This document shows, in pieces, positions 39,771-48,482 of a stretch of 64,000 nucleotides of DNA (position 1 is its first letter; each line of letters begins with the position of its first letter). The DNA is from an uncultured Clostridia bacterium. GTDB lineage: Bacteria > Bacillota > Clostridia > TANB77 > CAG-508. Made by a program: the position numbers and the translations under genes. The notes under the pieces are model-generated. The model had not been told where the DNA came from. It worked only from the letters and a program-made list of their open reading frames with translations, and searched no databases. The stretch is taken from positions 42,580-106,579 of the forward strand of contig CALXHF010000005.1 of the NCBI GenBank assembly GCA_944388035.1, in the 5' to 3' direction.

Positions 39771-40127
39771 ATGTCAGAATACATAATAAAAGGAGGAAAA
39801 AAACTAGAAGGAGAAGTTAATATATCAGGTTCAAAAAATGCCTCACTACCAATAATTGCTGCAAGTATATTAAATGGAGGAAAAAGTACATTGTATAACG
39901 TACCAAAAATACATGATACGGAAATGATGTTTGAAATATTAAAAATATTAGGAGCAGTAGTTGAAAAAAAGAAGAATAAAGTTATAATAGATACAAGTAA
40001 AGTTGAAAAATATGAAATTCCAGAAGAGTTAATGAGACAAATGCGTTCTTCTGTTATTTTTGTTGGAGCATTGCTTGGAAGATTAAGAAAAGCAAGGTTT
40101 TCATATCCAGGGGATTGCGATATTTGA
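39771..40127 (+). CDS. murA: MurA, 5' part, interrupted by the mobile element
   Basis: UDP-N-acetylglucosamine 1-carboxyvinyltransferase, N-terminal portion. YIIKGGKKLEGEVNISGSKNASLPIIAA includes the catalytic-loop KN pair, and RQMRSSVIFVGALLGR follows. It breaks at SYPG exactly where the invariant PGGCDIGTRP motif should continue; that continuation is at 50341. In the integrated state this reading frame ends in element DNA (GDCDI stop). Start ATG after AAAGGTGG. Joined across the crossover (39771-40111 plus 50343-51256, skipping C50491) the gene gives a normal 417 residues. Confidence 0.9.
   Translation: MSEYIIKGGKKLEGEVNISGSKNASLPIIAASILNGGKSTLYNVPKIHDTEMMFEILKILGAVVEKKKNKVIIDTSKVEKYEIPEELMRQMRSSVIFVGALLGRLRKARFSYPGDCDI
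40104..40125 (+). mobile_element. attL of the integrated element
   Basis: TATCCAGG from murA joins GGATTGCGATATTTG from the element. The CAGG at 40108-40111 is shared with attR. Confidence 0.75.
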
Positions 40128-40198
40128 TTGATACATTGGACAAGCATAAGATAAATGAGTGGATAAGGGAGTTTGACAAAAATGAAGAAATTAGTTAA
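40112..40198 (+). pseudogene. Detached C-terminal tail of the element's recombinase
   Basis: Twenty-eight sense codons reading GLRYLIDTLDKHKINEWI...NEEIS, then TAA, in the frame that continues the recombinase (…TITNR) when element ends are joined in the circle. In the integrated state it has no start. Confidence 0.7.
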
Positions 40199-40222
40199 AC
40201 TCTAAACTGTTGGAGGAACAAA

Positions 40223-41386
40223 ATGAATAAAATTGATAAAAAAATAGTATTAACACCAGAAGAGTGCTCATTTGTGCAAATTTACTATGATTGTAAAACT
40301 ATAAAGAGTTTATTTTATGCTATTAAAGAGAATTATATTGCAGGAATAACACTAATACCATATATGTCATTATTTTGTTGGGAAGCGTTGGGCTTCTTTA
40401 AAAAGATAGGCATTGACCTTAATGTTAAAGAAAATGATACATTTACATTAACAGATGTTAGATTAAAATTAAAAATATTTGAGAATAAATATTCAAAAGC
40501 AAAGAATATGATATTAAATTGTGATTACTTACAAGATTATATATTTAAGAGTAAATTGAAATTTGACTTTATGAAAGCTTGGAATATACATTATAATTTA
40601 GGAATTATGTTTAATGATAAAAAAGAAATCGTTGGAAACTCACAATATGGATATTATATTTTTCAAGATAATGGATTGTTAAAAATAAAGATAGAATATA
40701 TAAAAAGTTTAATTGATACTAGTAATATAATATATGAGTATGCTCCAGAAGATTATTTGGGATATGGAAAGTATATTGGAGAAATTATAGGGAGTTTTTT
40801 GAATTACTTCGAAGAGTCAAATGTTCCAAATATAAATATTCAAACAAATAATATAAATACAGATATGTTTTATAAGGATTTTAATTCTAATAAACTATAT
40901 AAAAGTGAAGATGATAAAATAATGTCACTGTATTTATTGCATATATTGACATTTATAAATTCTACTATAAGATTACTAGGAGAATGTGAAAAAGATGATA
41001 CTGGATGGTGGTTAAAAATATACTATATTGCTTATTATTATGCAATAGAAAGATTAGAAGATATAAAAAAGCATATAGAAAACAATGAAATTGACAATTT
41101 AGATTTCAAAAAATTATTAACACAAATAAATTTAAATAAGAGCTTTATGAATACTGAGTTTAGAAATTGTATGATGCATTATGGATTAATAAACAAAGAG
41201 AATAAATTTTTAATAGAAGAACAAAAATTTAATCTAAATATTCCAATGATGGGATTAGTTGAAAGTTGTTTTAATAATATTAATTATTTTGAATTAAAGA
41301 AAAATATTAAAGAAGAGTTAGAAAATATATCACAGGTAATAGATAATATTTTAAATATAAATAAATCCAATTTAAAAAAATTCTAA
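40223..41386 (+). CDS. Helical protein with HEPN-like RNxxxH motif, 387 aa, element cargo
   Basis: No family recognised. Mostly helical, Ile/Lys/Asn-rich, no signal peptide. Near residues 310-320 is FRNCMMHYGL, which fits the RNxxxH motif of HEPN ribonucleases, inside a helical context. HEPN proteins often act as toxins or abortive-infection effectors, and cargo beside a recombinase is a typical place for defence genes. Start ATG follows TTGGAGG. A terminator follows. The motif could be chance; treat the assignment as a lead. Confidence 0.5.
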   Translation: MNKIDKKIVLTPEECSFVQIYYDCKTIKSLFYAIKENYIAGITLIPYMSLFCWEALGFFKKIGIDLNVKENDTFTLTDVRLKLKIFENKYSKAKNMILNCDYLQDYIFKSKLKFDFMKAWNIHYNLGIMFNDKKEIVGNSQYGYYIFQDNGLLKIKIEYIKSLIDTSNIIYEYAPEDYLGYGKYIGEIIGSFLNYFEESNVPNINIQTNNINTDMFYKDFNSNKLYKSEDDKIMSLYLLHILTFINSTIRLLGECEKDDTGWWLKIYYIAYYYAIERLEDIKKHIENNEIDNLDFKKLLTQINLNKSFMNTEFRNCMMHYGLINKENKFLIEEQKFNLNIPMMGLVESCFNNINYFELKKNIKEELENISQVIDNILNINKSNLKKF

Positions 41387-41421
41387 TGAAAAAATTATAT
41401 ATATATGGTTAGGTAATTACA

Positions 41422-41459
41422 ATAGGCTTTAAGAGTAAATCTTAAGGCTTATTTTTTAT
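41422..41459 (+). terminator. Terminator after the HEPN-like gene
   Basis: ATAGGCTTTAAG/CTTAAGGCTTAT arms followed by TTTTTTAT. Confidence 0.8.
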
Positions 41460-41509
41460 ACCTAATCAAAACTAATGTTAATTAAACTATGCGAAAGGAG
41501 GATATGAAA

Positions 41510-42040
41510 ATGCAAAAATTAAAAGGTCTATGGATACCAGTAGAAGTTTTATTAAATAAAGATTTATCAGATAAAGAAAAGATAATACTGTCTATGATTT
41601 TGTATTTAAGTGAAGAAACTAAAAGTTGTTTTGCCAGTAATAAATATATAGCAAGTATTGTAAATGTAACAGCAAATAGAGTATCTAAAATTATAAGTTC
41701 TCTGAAAGATAAAGAGTATATAAAAGTAAAATTAAAATATAAAACAGACAGTAAAGAAATAGAACAAAGACAAATTACACCTATTGTTGAAAATATTAAT
41801 AGGTATAATTCAAAAAGCCAAGAGGGTATTGAAACAAATAACTATTTAGATAGTCAAAACCAACAATACCCTATATATAATAAAGACAAAGATATAATAA
41901 ATAATATAAAAAATAAAAATAATTATAATAAATGGGACACGTGTAAAAAGAGAAATAATCCGTATAGAAGCGACAGAAATTATGATGACTTCGATTGGAA
42001 TAGCTTATATGCAAATTTTAAAGAGGTTAATTCTACTTAA
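41510..42040 (+). CDS. Helix-turn-helix protein of the mobile element, 176 aa
   Basis: The first 95 residues form a winged-helix domain (LNKDLSDKEKIILSMILYLSEET ... IASIVNVTANRVSKIISSLKDKEYIKV) of the type found in plasmid and phage replication or regulatory proteins. The rest is polar and low-complexity. ATG 41510 is placed 8 bases after AAAGGAGG. It may be the element's replication initiator or a regulator; not resolvable by eye. Confidence 0.6.
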   Translation: MQKLKGLWIPVEVLLNKDLSDKEKIILSMILYLSEETKSCFASNKYIASIVNVTANRVSKIISSLKDKEYIKVKLKYKTDSKEIEQRQITPIVENINRYNSKSQEGIETNNYLDSQNQQYPIYNKDKDIINNIKNKNNYNKWDTCKKRNNPYRSDRNYDDFDWNSLYANFKEVNST

Positions 42041-42062
42041 TATTAGAACTAACCTCTTTAAA
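42020..42062 (+). terminator. Terminator overlapping the end of the HTH gene
   Basis: AAAGAGGTTAATTCT pairs with AGAACTAACCTCTTT; the stop codon is in the loop. Confidence 0.7.
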
Positions 42063-42130
42063 TTTGTCTAAAAAACTATTTATAGTTTTTTAGTAATCAA
42101 AAATAAAAAAGTGAATTTTTATTTTTGATT

Positions 42131-42500
42131 GAATGGGGTGTGGGGCAATAGCCCTGCCATACAGACAAACTTGTTTGTCTAGTATGTTAGACTACAAAGT
42201 AATCTGTAATGCAAAGGAAAACTATGTGAGTATTGAAAACTCTGTATTCTTAATTTATTTACTTTGCATTTCATGATTATAATAAATTAATAAAAAACTT
42301 AAGAAAGCACTAAAAATAGTCTTTGTTATATAAAAAAATATAAGATTTTTGTTTAATAACTATAAAAATACTACAGAAAGAAATGCAAAGTATTTTAAAT
42401 ACAATTACTGTATTTTCAGTAGCTGTATCAATTTACTCTGCATTTCTTTTTACTTTGTAGTCTAACACAAATGCAAAGCTTTGCATTTATGTTAGACATT
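42131..42500 (+). other. Candidate oriT: palindrome-rich region upstream of the relaxase
   Basis: About 500 bp without a gene (42041-42538). It contains a hairpin AGACAAA/TTTGTCT (42163-42180) and a 17-bp exact inverted repeat GTTAGACTACAAAGTAA (42186-42202 against 42450-42466). A 38-bp near-perfect palindrome (42460-42497) centres on AAATGCAAAGCTTTGCATTT. MobV oriTs lie directly upstream of mob and contain inverted repeats, so this is the natural place; the nick site is not identified. Confidence 0.6.
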
Positions 42501-42538
42501 CAAAGAATATCTTAAGCAAAAGGAGGTGCTAAGAAGAT

Positions 42539-43705
42539 ATGAGTTATGCAATTATAAGAAATGAAAAGTTGACTAGAACAGAAGCAAAAGGAAGCTATGT
42601 CCATAATGAAAGAAGAACAAAAGGTCATACAAACAAAGATATTGATTCAGAAAAAACACATTTGAATTATTACTTAAAGAAAAACGAATTGAGTTATATA
42701 AAAGAATTTGATAGATTAAAAAAAGAAAATGATTTACAAGGACATATGAGAAGTAACAGTATAATAATGTGCGAAATGCTATTTACGTCAGATAAAGAAT
42801 TTTTTGATAAAATTGGAGAAAAAGAAACAAAAAGATATTTTGAAGAAAGTTATAATTTTATATGTAGTTACAAAAATCTTGGAGAAAAAAATATAATATC
42901 AGCAGTAATACATCTAGATGAAGGAACACCACATATGCACTTGATATATATTCCAGTAATTCATACAAAAGATAAAGAAGGAAAGGAAATAGATAAAATA
43001 TGCTGTAGGGATTTTTGGAAAGGTAGAGATAGTTATAGGCAATTACAAAATGCTTTTTTTGAATACATTACTTCAAAAGGATTTGAACTAGAAAGAGGAT
43101 TGCCAGTTGAAGAAACAGGAGCAAAACATGAAAAAATAGAAAATCTAAAGAAAATAACTAATTTTGAAAATACGAAAAAGGTATTAGATAATATAAAACT
43201 TGAATTACCTGAAACACCTAATATAAATGATATTAAACTTATAAAGTTAAATAGAGAAAAAGTAGAAAAACCAAAAGATAAATTAATTAATGAGTTATAC
43301 CAAGAAAATAGGATTCTGCACAAAGAATTATCAAAACAAGTGAAATTAGTAGATAAAGCAATAAAATATGAAAAAGAAAGAAAAGAAATAATGTATGACA
43401 ATAAAGAATTGCACAATGAAGTAGATAAAATCAAGTCAGAATATGAAGAAAAAGCATTTGATTTAGAATGGAAATATAGAAGCAAAATTAAAAGTTTAGA
43501 AAAAGAGAATAGTCATTTGAATAAAATAATAGATAAATTTTATGAAGTGATAGAAAAATTTATAAAATGGATTTGTAAAAAATTCGATATAGGAGAAGAA
43601 GACAATTTGATTAGAGATTTTGAAAAAGAAACAAAAATTAATTTAGATTCAGAAAAACAGATTAAACATGAAGAAAGAGAAAAGGGATGGGAGTTGGAAA
43701 GGTAG
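42539..43705 (+). CDS. mob: MobV-family relaxase (Pre/Mob)
   Basis: 388 residues. The Pre/Mob N terminus is clear (SYAIIRNEKLTRTEAKGSYVHNERR), with metal-binding motif III as HLDEGTPHMHLIYIPV (HxDExxPHxH). A long Lys/Glu coiled coil follows to the C terminus, as usual. It nicks oriT and pilots the strand during transfer. Start ATG 42539 after AAGGAGGTG. No CGG sites in frame. Confidence 0.93.
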   Translation: MSYAIIRNEKLTRTEAKGSYVHNERRTKGHTNKDIDSEKTHLNYYLKKNELSYIKEFDRLKKENDLQGHMRSNSIIMCEMLFTSDKEFFDKIGEKETKRYFEESYNFICSYKNLGEKNIISAVIHLDEGTPHMHLIYIPVIHTKDKEGKEIDKICCRDFWKGRDSYRQLQNAFFEYITSKGFELERGLPVEETGAKHEKIENLKKITNFENTKKVLDNIKLELPETPNINDIKLIKLNREKVEKPKDKLINELYQENRILHKELSKQVKLVDKAIKYEKERKEIMYDNKELHNEVDKIKSEYEEKAFDLEWKYRSKIKSLEKENSHLNKIIDKFYEVIEKFIKWICKKFDIGEEDNLIRDFEKETKINLDSEKQIKHEEREKGWELER

Positions 43706-43795
43706 AAAATTAAGATTTTAAAATATTTTATTAGTAGAAGTAAAAAATCAAAAGGAGAGCAAAAGTTCTCCTTAGATTTTGTAGAAAAATATAAA

Positions 43796-43993
43796 TTAAT
43801 TATCTTCTGTATCTTCCATAATTTTTAAGTTTTTAATTGCGAATTTTAAACTATCATTAATAAATTCGTTTATAGATACTAGATTATTATCGTTTACAAT
43901 TTTTCTAACACTTTCTAAAACGTCAGTTTCTATTCTTGCAGTAAATTGTGTATAATCTTTTTTCTTTCTACTTTTTACTATAAAATCAGTCAT
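43796..43993 (-). CDS. Ribbon-helix-helix protein, 65 aa
   Basis: A small DNA-binding protein. YTQFTARIETDVLESVRKIV is a beta strand plus helix typical of Arc/MetJ-type folds, followed by INEFINDSLKFAIKNL. Could be a copy-control repressor, MobC-like accessory or antitoxin. Start ATG follows GAGGTGG. No toxin-like partner is adjacent. Confidence 0.65.
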   Translation of the reverse strand: MTDFIVKSRKKKDYTQFTARIETDVLESVRKIVNDNNLVSINEFINDSLKFAIKNLKIMEDTEDN

Positions 43994-44002
43994 TTTTACC
44001 AC

Positions 44003-44211
44003 CTCAAGTAGATTTTAATATAACAATTTTTATGTGAATATACTCTTAAATGAAACTATTACTGGATTCACTATTGACTTTTTAAAGAAGAAAGTATAAA
44101 ATAAAGAACGAAAAGACTATCTTAATTAATTTAATGATAGAAAAAAGATGTGTAATAATATTTATAAAATTTAGAAAATACTAAAGCCAAAGAAAAGGAG
44201 AGAAAAATACG
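44003..44211. other. Intergenic region
   Basis: AT-rich, about 210 bp; likely carries promoters for the divergent RHH and prepilin-like genes. Nothing more seen. Confidence 0.3.
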
Positions 44212-45481
44212 ATGAAAAAATTAAATATAAAAAAAACTAAAACAAAGAAAGAGACACTAAACGATAATAAACGGAATTACTTTAATTGCTTTAGTTATAA
44301 CTATAATTGTTTTACTAATATTAGCAGGAGTGTCAATTGCAATGCTAACAGGAGAGAATGGAATATTAACACAAGTACAAAGAGCAAAGAATGAAACAGA
44401 AGAGGCTAAAGTGGAAGAAGAAAATAATTTGAATTTATTAAATAATATGATACAATCATATACAGCAAATACAGTAATACTAGATAAAACAGTAGAGGAA
44501 TTAAAAGATGAAGGAAGTTTTGCCAATGGAAATACACTAATAAGTGATGATAAGGGTAATAGAGTGTTAATCCCAGATGGATTTAAAATAGCGACAGATT
44601 CTGCAATAAATGTAGCAGAAGGAATAGTTATAGAAGATAATGATAGTAGTATAAATGGAAATGGAGAGCAAAAAGGAAATCAATTTGTATGGATACCAGT
44701 AAGTAATATTAATCAAGATGGAAGTAATAAAATTATAAAAGAAAATGGTGATTTAGTAGAGATTACATTAGGAAGATACATTTTTTCAAATACTGGAGAA
44801 GAAACCTTAATACAAAAAGGAGAAGATTACACAGAAGAAAAAATAATAAGAAATACTTTTAAGGAACTAACAGAATTTATAATATCAAATGAGACTGATG
44901 ATAGAACTGGAACAAATACAACAGCAAGAAACTTATTAAAATTTATTAGTGGTGTACAAGTAAATGGAGGTTTTTATATTGCACGATATGAAGCAAGTTA
45001 TCGTGATGGGATTAGACCGTATTCAAAAGTGAGTGTAACAGCAAGTGAAGAAAATAAAAATGAAGATGGAAAGTTATGGAATTGGATAACACAGCCAAAG
45101 GCGGCAGAAGCATCAAAGGCAATGTATAATAACAAAAATTTTGAAACAGACCTGATAAATTCTTATGCTTGGGATACTACTATTATCTATATTCAAAAAT
45201 GCTCTGGTGATGTAGATTATTCTATTCAAAATTCATTAAATAATTCTATAGATAATACTGGAAAAAATAGTGATGAGTTTTGTAAAATTAATGATATGGC
45301 ATCTAATATAGCAGAGTGGGAAACAGAATATTCTACCATAAAAGTAGATTCTAATTCTTTCCCTTGTACAATGAGAGGGGGAAGTGCAGATAACACTGAA
45401 ATTAATGCTACAAGAAGAGATGGAAACACAGAAATATATTCTAGTAAGATGGTTGGTTTTCGCCCAATACTTTATTTTTAA
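44212..45481 (+). CDS. Prepilin-like protein with formylglycine-enzyme-like C-terminal domain, +1 site
   Basis: 422 residues after skipping C44272. A basic tail is followed by the type IV prepilin-like segment KGITLIALVITIIVLLILAGVSI (about residues 20-42). The Gly of its cleavage site is exactly the +1 glycine. The remainder has FVWIPV, YIARYEASYRDG, WNWI, DMASNIAEWETEYS, CTMRGGSADN, ATRR and GFRPILYF, the pattern of SUMF/FGE-sulfatase (C-type-lectin-like) folds. Probably surface displayed. Without the shift only a 60-residue peptide with no hydrophobic segment is made. Confidence 0.78.
44272..44275 (+). other. +1 CGGN-Gly site 9 (prepilin-like, in the mobile element)
   Basis: Context AAA-C-GGA, one of two sites without T before C. 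Skipping C44272 creates the K-GITLIALVITI cleavage motif. Confidence 0.92.
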
Positions 45482-45582
45482 AATCTATTAGTATTGTATA
45501 AAAAAATTTTTCTAAACATATCATGTTGTAGAAAGTCAAAACAAGAGATTATTGAGGTTAAATTTTTTGATAAGTTATCTAC

Positions 45583-45616
45583 TGCTATATCAAATGCGTA
45601 ATTGATATAGCAGTAT
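45583..45616. terminator. Bidirectional terminator between converging genes
   Basis: TGCTATATCAA/TTGATATAGCA with T-rich exits on both strands. Confidence 0.8.
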
Positions 45617-45619
45617 TTT

Positions 45620-46901
45620 CTATTTCCAATATATATTACTTAACTCATTTAACTTTGTTTTAAATTCTTGAACTTGTTCATCTGTATAAGTATCCTTTAA
45701 TTTATGTGCTTTTTTAGACCATTCTTTGAATTTCTTTTCAGAAAATTCTTTGGTATGATTATAATGTAATCCATGCATTCTCTTATATTCTCTTTGAAAT
45801 TCTTTTAGAATTGGACTTTTTTGTACTTTCTCTTTTCTCTTATTTAAAGCACCAATTTCTCTGCAAGTTTTTCCTGTATCTAAATATAAATTATTACAAT
45901 ATTTTTGATCATTTCTACCTTTTTGATTTTTATTCTTACTAGTAGTTACAGGTATAAATAATTTGCCACAATTTTCACATTTATTAATTGTAAAATTATT
46001 CTGGATTATTTTAAATAATTCAAACCTAATTTGTTCTTCAGCATTAGCTAATTCATACACTTCTTCAGCCATAATATGCTTTTCTTTTATTAAATTAACT
46101 ACATCTTCTACATCTAATCTTTTTTCTTGTAATGACAATTCGTTATTGCATATATATTTTGTTTTGAATTTTGTATCTAAAAATAGTGCGTGTGCAGGCT
46201 TAGTATTTATATAGTGTATATCAAAAACTCTTTTTGCTTCATATAAATATAATCTTTCATTAGTAGATAAGTTTTTTACAGTAGAGTTTTGAGAATATTT
46301 GCTAATTAATTCTAATCTTTCTTTTAAATCAGACTTTTTCTCCATAAAGTCTTTTATCAATAAATCTCTAATTGTTTCAAAAAAATCCATATATTTTTTA
46401 TGTGTTTTCTTAGATATTTTTTCTATTTTCTGAGTAAATTCGTGCATTATAAGATTTATGTTATATTCGTTTTCTTCTAGTTCTTCAAAAAATTCATTTG
46501 GAGAGTATTCTGGATTTTCAATAAAGCATCCAATATCAGATTTAAATAATAAATCAGACCTAAATACTTTTGTATTATAAGTTTTTACAATTATATCTAT
46601 CAAAACCTGAGTATAGAAGTGTGTATAAGGAGAAAATTCTAAACAAGCTCTAACTATTTGAAACATTTTAAAGAAACAATCTAATTTCTCATCCATTATA
46701 TCAGATTCTTTTGCAGTTGATACAAGTTCTATTAATTGAGAGTATATATTTTTCAATCTTTCAAATTCTTTATTATCCATTATAGCAAATTCATATAGTT
46801 TATCTCCAATATTGTATTCAAAATCATGAATTGCACCAAAATATTCTCCGATTATTTTTTATTATAATTTTATTATTATTAATTGCGAAATTAGTTATCA
46901 T
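45620..46901 (-). CDS. Zinc-finger protein of unknown function (DUF6076-like), +1 site near N terminus
   Basis: 426 residues if the minus-strand frame starting at ATG 46901 (after GAAGGAAGTG) is joined over the CGGA at 46850. The first 17 residues MITNFAINNNKIIIKNN then continue GEYFGAIHDFEYNIGDKLYEFAIMDNKEF. Without the shift the first usable ATG is 46780, which has no ribosome site. A C-terminal CENCGKLFIPV...QKYCNN...CREIGA segment looks like a zinc ribbon, and the rest is helical. Resembles DUF6076-type proteins common in gut Clostridia (from memory). Function unknown. Confidence 0.7.
46847..46850 (-). other. +1 CGGN-Gly site 10 (minus strand)
   Basis: Minus-strand context AAT-C-GGA; the skipped C is opposite G46850. 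It links a frame with start codon and ribosome site to the long downstream frame, which is open up to exactly this region. Confidence 0.8.
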
Positions 46902-47318
46902 TACAGCACTTCCTTCATTTTAAAAATAGACTATAACTATTTTGAATTTTACTTTAGCTATAGACTTGTGAAAATCTATTTACAAGCCATTTTAAGGCTT
47001 TTATAATAAAAATAATTAATAGAAAATAGTAATTTTAAATAGCTATTTTCTATAACAGTATAGCACATTGAAAATTGAATAGCAAACTACAAGCACATAT
47101 AATGATACTTTTGTCTGGCTAACATGATGTAAAGGGGCAATTCTCTAAACAGAGGAATGAGGGCAAATCTCATATGGGTAGCTACCACTTGTAGTTATTT
47201 TAGCTCTAGGAAGCGAAGCAACATAGAGATAAATTATGCGAAACTAAGAGAAGCTTTAGTAATAAGGACAAACAAGAAACGAATACAATTGATAGAAAGG
47301 TAGGTGAATACTCTGAAA
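46902..47318. other. Gene-free region with predicted RNA structure
   Basis: About 415 bp. From 47085 to 47196 arms AACTACAAG/CTTGTAGTT enclose GC-richer sequence with smaller repeats (TCTCTAAACAGAGG, GGGTAGCTACC). CTCTA..TAGAG follows to about 47230. It lies ahead of a short ORF and may be a leader or element-encoded RNA. No family recognised. Confidence 0.35.
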
Positions 47319-47471
47319 ATGACAAAAAAGAATAATAAGGATAATAAGCAAAAAGACAAACTACCATTTGCAGTTTTTATATGTCCAAAATCAAATGTTG
47401 GTGAATTAGATGATTATAAACAGGTATTCACCGATATTATATCTGATAGAATACAAGAAAAATACAAATAA
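47319..47471 (+). CDS. Short hypothetical protein, 50 aa
   Basis: ATG TAA frame reading MTKKNNKDNKQKDKLPFAVFIC and on to SDRIQEKYK. The ribosome site is weak (TAGGTG 12 bases upstream). Lys/Asn-rich start, no recognisable domain. Coding status uncertain. Confidence 0.35.
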   Translation: MTKKNNKDNKQKDKLPFAVFICPKSNVGELDDYKQVFTDIISDRIQEKYK

Positions 47472-47549
47472 AAATAAGAACAAAAATTCGTAAAAGTATT
47501 GAAAAATTATTAGAATTATGATATAAATAGAAGAAATAAAAGAGATTTC

Positions 47550-47576
47550 AAGTTGTTCGGAATTTCCGAACAACTT
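47550..47576 (+). promoter_or_regulatory. Perfect palindrome upstream of the Bro-N gene
   Basis: AAGTTGTTCGGAA-T-TTCCGAACAACTT: 13-bp arms around one T, ending about 18 bp before the start codon. It may be an operator for the Bro-N protein or a stored copy of its variable cassette; translated it reads FGISEQLKE. Confidence 0.7.
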
Positions 47577-47594
47577 AAGGAAAAGAGGTATAAA

Positions 47595-48473
47595 ATGGAC
47601 GAAAATAAAATGCAATTAATAAATAAATTATTTAATAATGAAACAATAAGAACAATATGGGATAAAGATGAAGAAAAATATTATATCAGTATAGTAGATA
47701 TTGTTGGTGTAATATCAGGAAGCAACAGACCAAGAAAGTATTGGAGTGATTTGAAAAAGAATTTAATAAAAGATGGATTTGAAGTGTCCGAAAAAATCGG
47801 ACAGTTGAAATTAAAATCCCAAGATGGAAAATATCGTATGACAGATGTGTGTGATATTGAAGGAATGTTTCGTATAATAGAATCAATTCCTTCAAAAAAT
47901 GCTGAACCAATAAAACAATGGTTAGCACATCTAGGAAAAGAAAGAGTTGATGAAACTTTTGATCCATCAATAGCATTACAAAGAGCTATTGATTTGTACC
48001 GAACAAAAGGATATGATGAAGAATGGATTGCTAAAAGAATGAAATCAATTCAAGAACGAAAAAAATTAACTGATGTATGGAAAGAGAATGGAATTGAAAG
48101 TAATATTGAATATGCAATTTTAACAAATGAAATATATAAAGAATGGTCAGGAATGACAGCAAAAGAATATAAGCAATATAAAGGATTAAGAAAAGAAAAT
48201 TTAAGAGATAATATGGACAATATAGAACTAATATTAACAGATTTATCAGAGGAAGCAACTAAAAGATTAGCAACTAAACAAAAACCAAATGGATTAAAGG
48301 AAAATATTAAAGTTGCTAAAATGGGAGGACATGCTGCGAAAGTTGCCAGGGAAGATATTGAAAAAAATCTTGGAGAGTCTGTTGTAACTAAAACAAATAA
48401 ATTAAATTACGAATATATAGAAGACAAAAAAGTTAAAAAGATTTCTGATAAAAATGAAAATGAAGATATTTAG
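47595..48473 (+). CDS. Bro-N family (BRO/DinD-like) protein, 292 aa
   Basis: The N-terminal Bro-N domain (about residues 10-100) has TIWDKDEEKYYISIVDIVGVIS, RKYWSDLKKNLIKDG, the variable stretch FEVSEKIGQLKLKS, GKYRMTDVCDIEGMFRIIESI and PKAEP-like KNAEPIKQWLA. The C-terminal half (RKENLRDNMDNIELILTDLSEEATKRLA) is the DinD-type helical domain. DinD of E. coli is SOS-induced and modulates RecA; phage BRO proteins are antirepressors. ATG 47595 chosen with GAGG upstream. The codons for VSEKIGQ form a palindrome, TGTCCGA-AAAAA-TCGGACA. Confidence 0.85.
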   Translation: MDENKMQLINKLFNNETIRTIWDKDEEKYYISIVDIVGVISGSNRPRKYWSDLKKNLIKDGFEVSEKIGQLKLKSQDGKYRMTDVCDIEGMFRIIESIPSKNAEPIKQWLAHLGKERVDETFDPSIALQRAIDLYRTKGYDEEWIAKRMKSIQERKKLTDVWKENGIESNIEYAILTNEIYKEWSGMTAKEYKQYKGLRKENLRDNMDNIELILTDLSEEATKRLATKQKPNGLKENIKVAKMGGHAAKVAREDIEKNLGESVVTKTNKLNYEYIEDKKVKKISDKNENEDI

Positions 48474-48482
48474 TAATTCTGA

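Noticed and set aside
47319-47471. The 50-codon ORF as a toxin or regulator
   Set aside because: No recognisable motif and a weak ribosome site; listed only as hypothetical.
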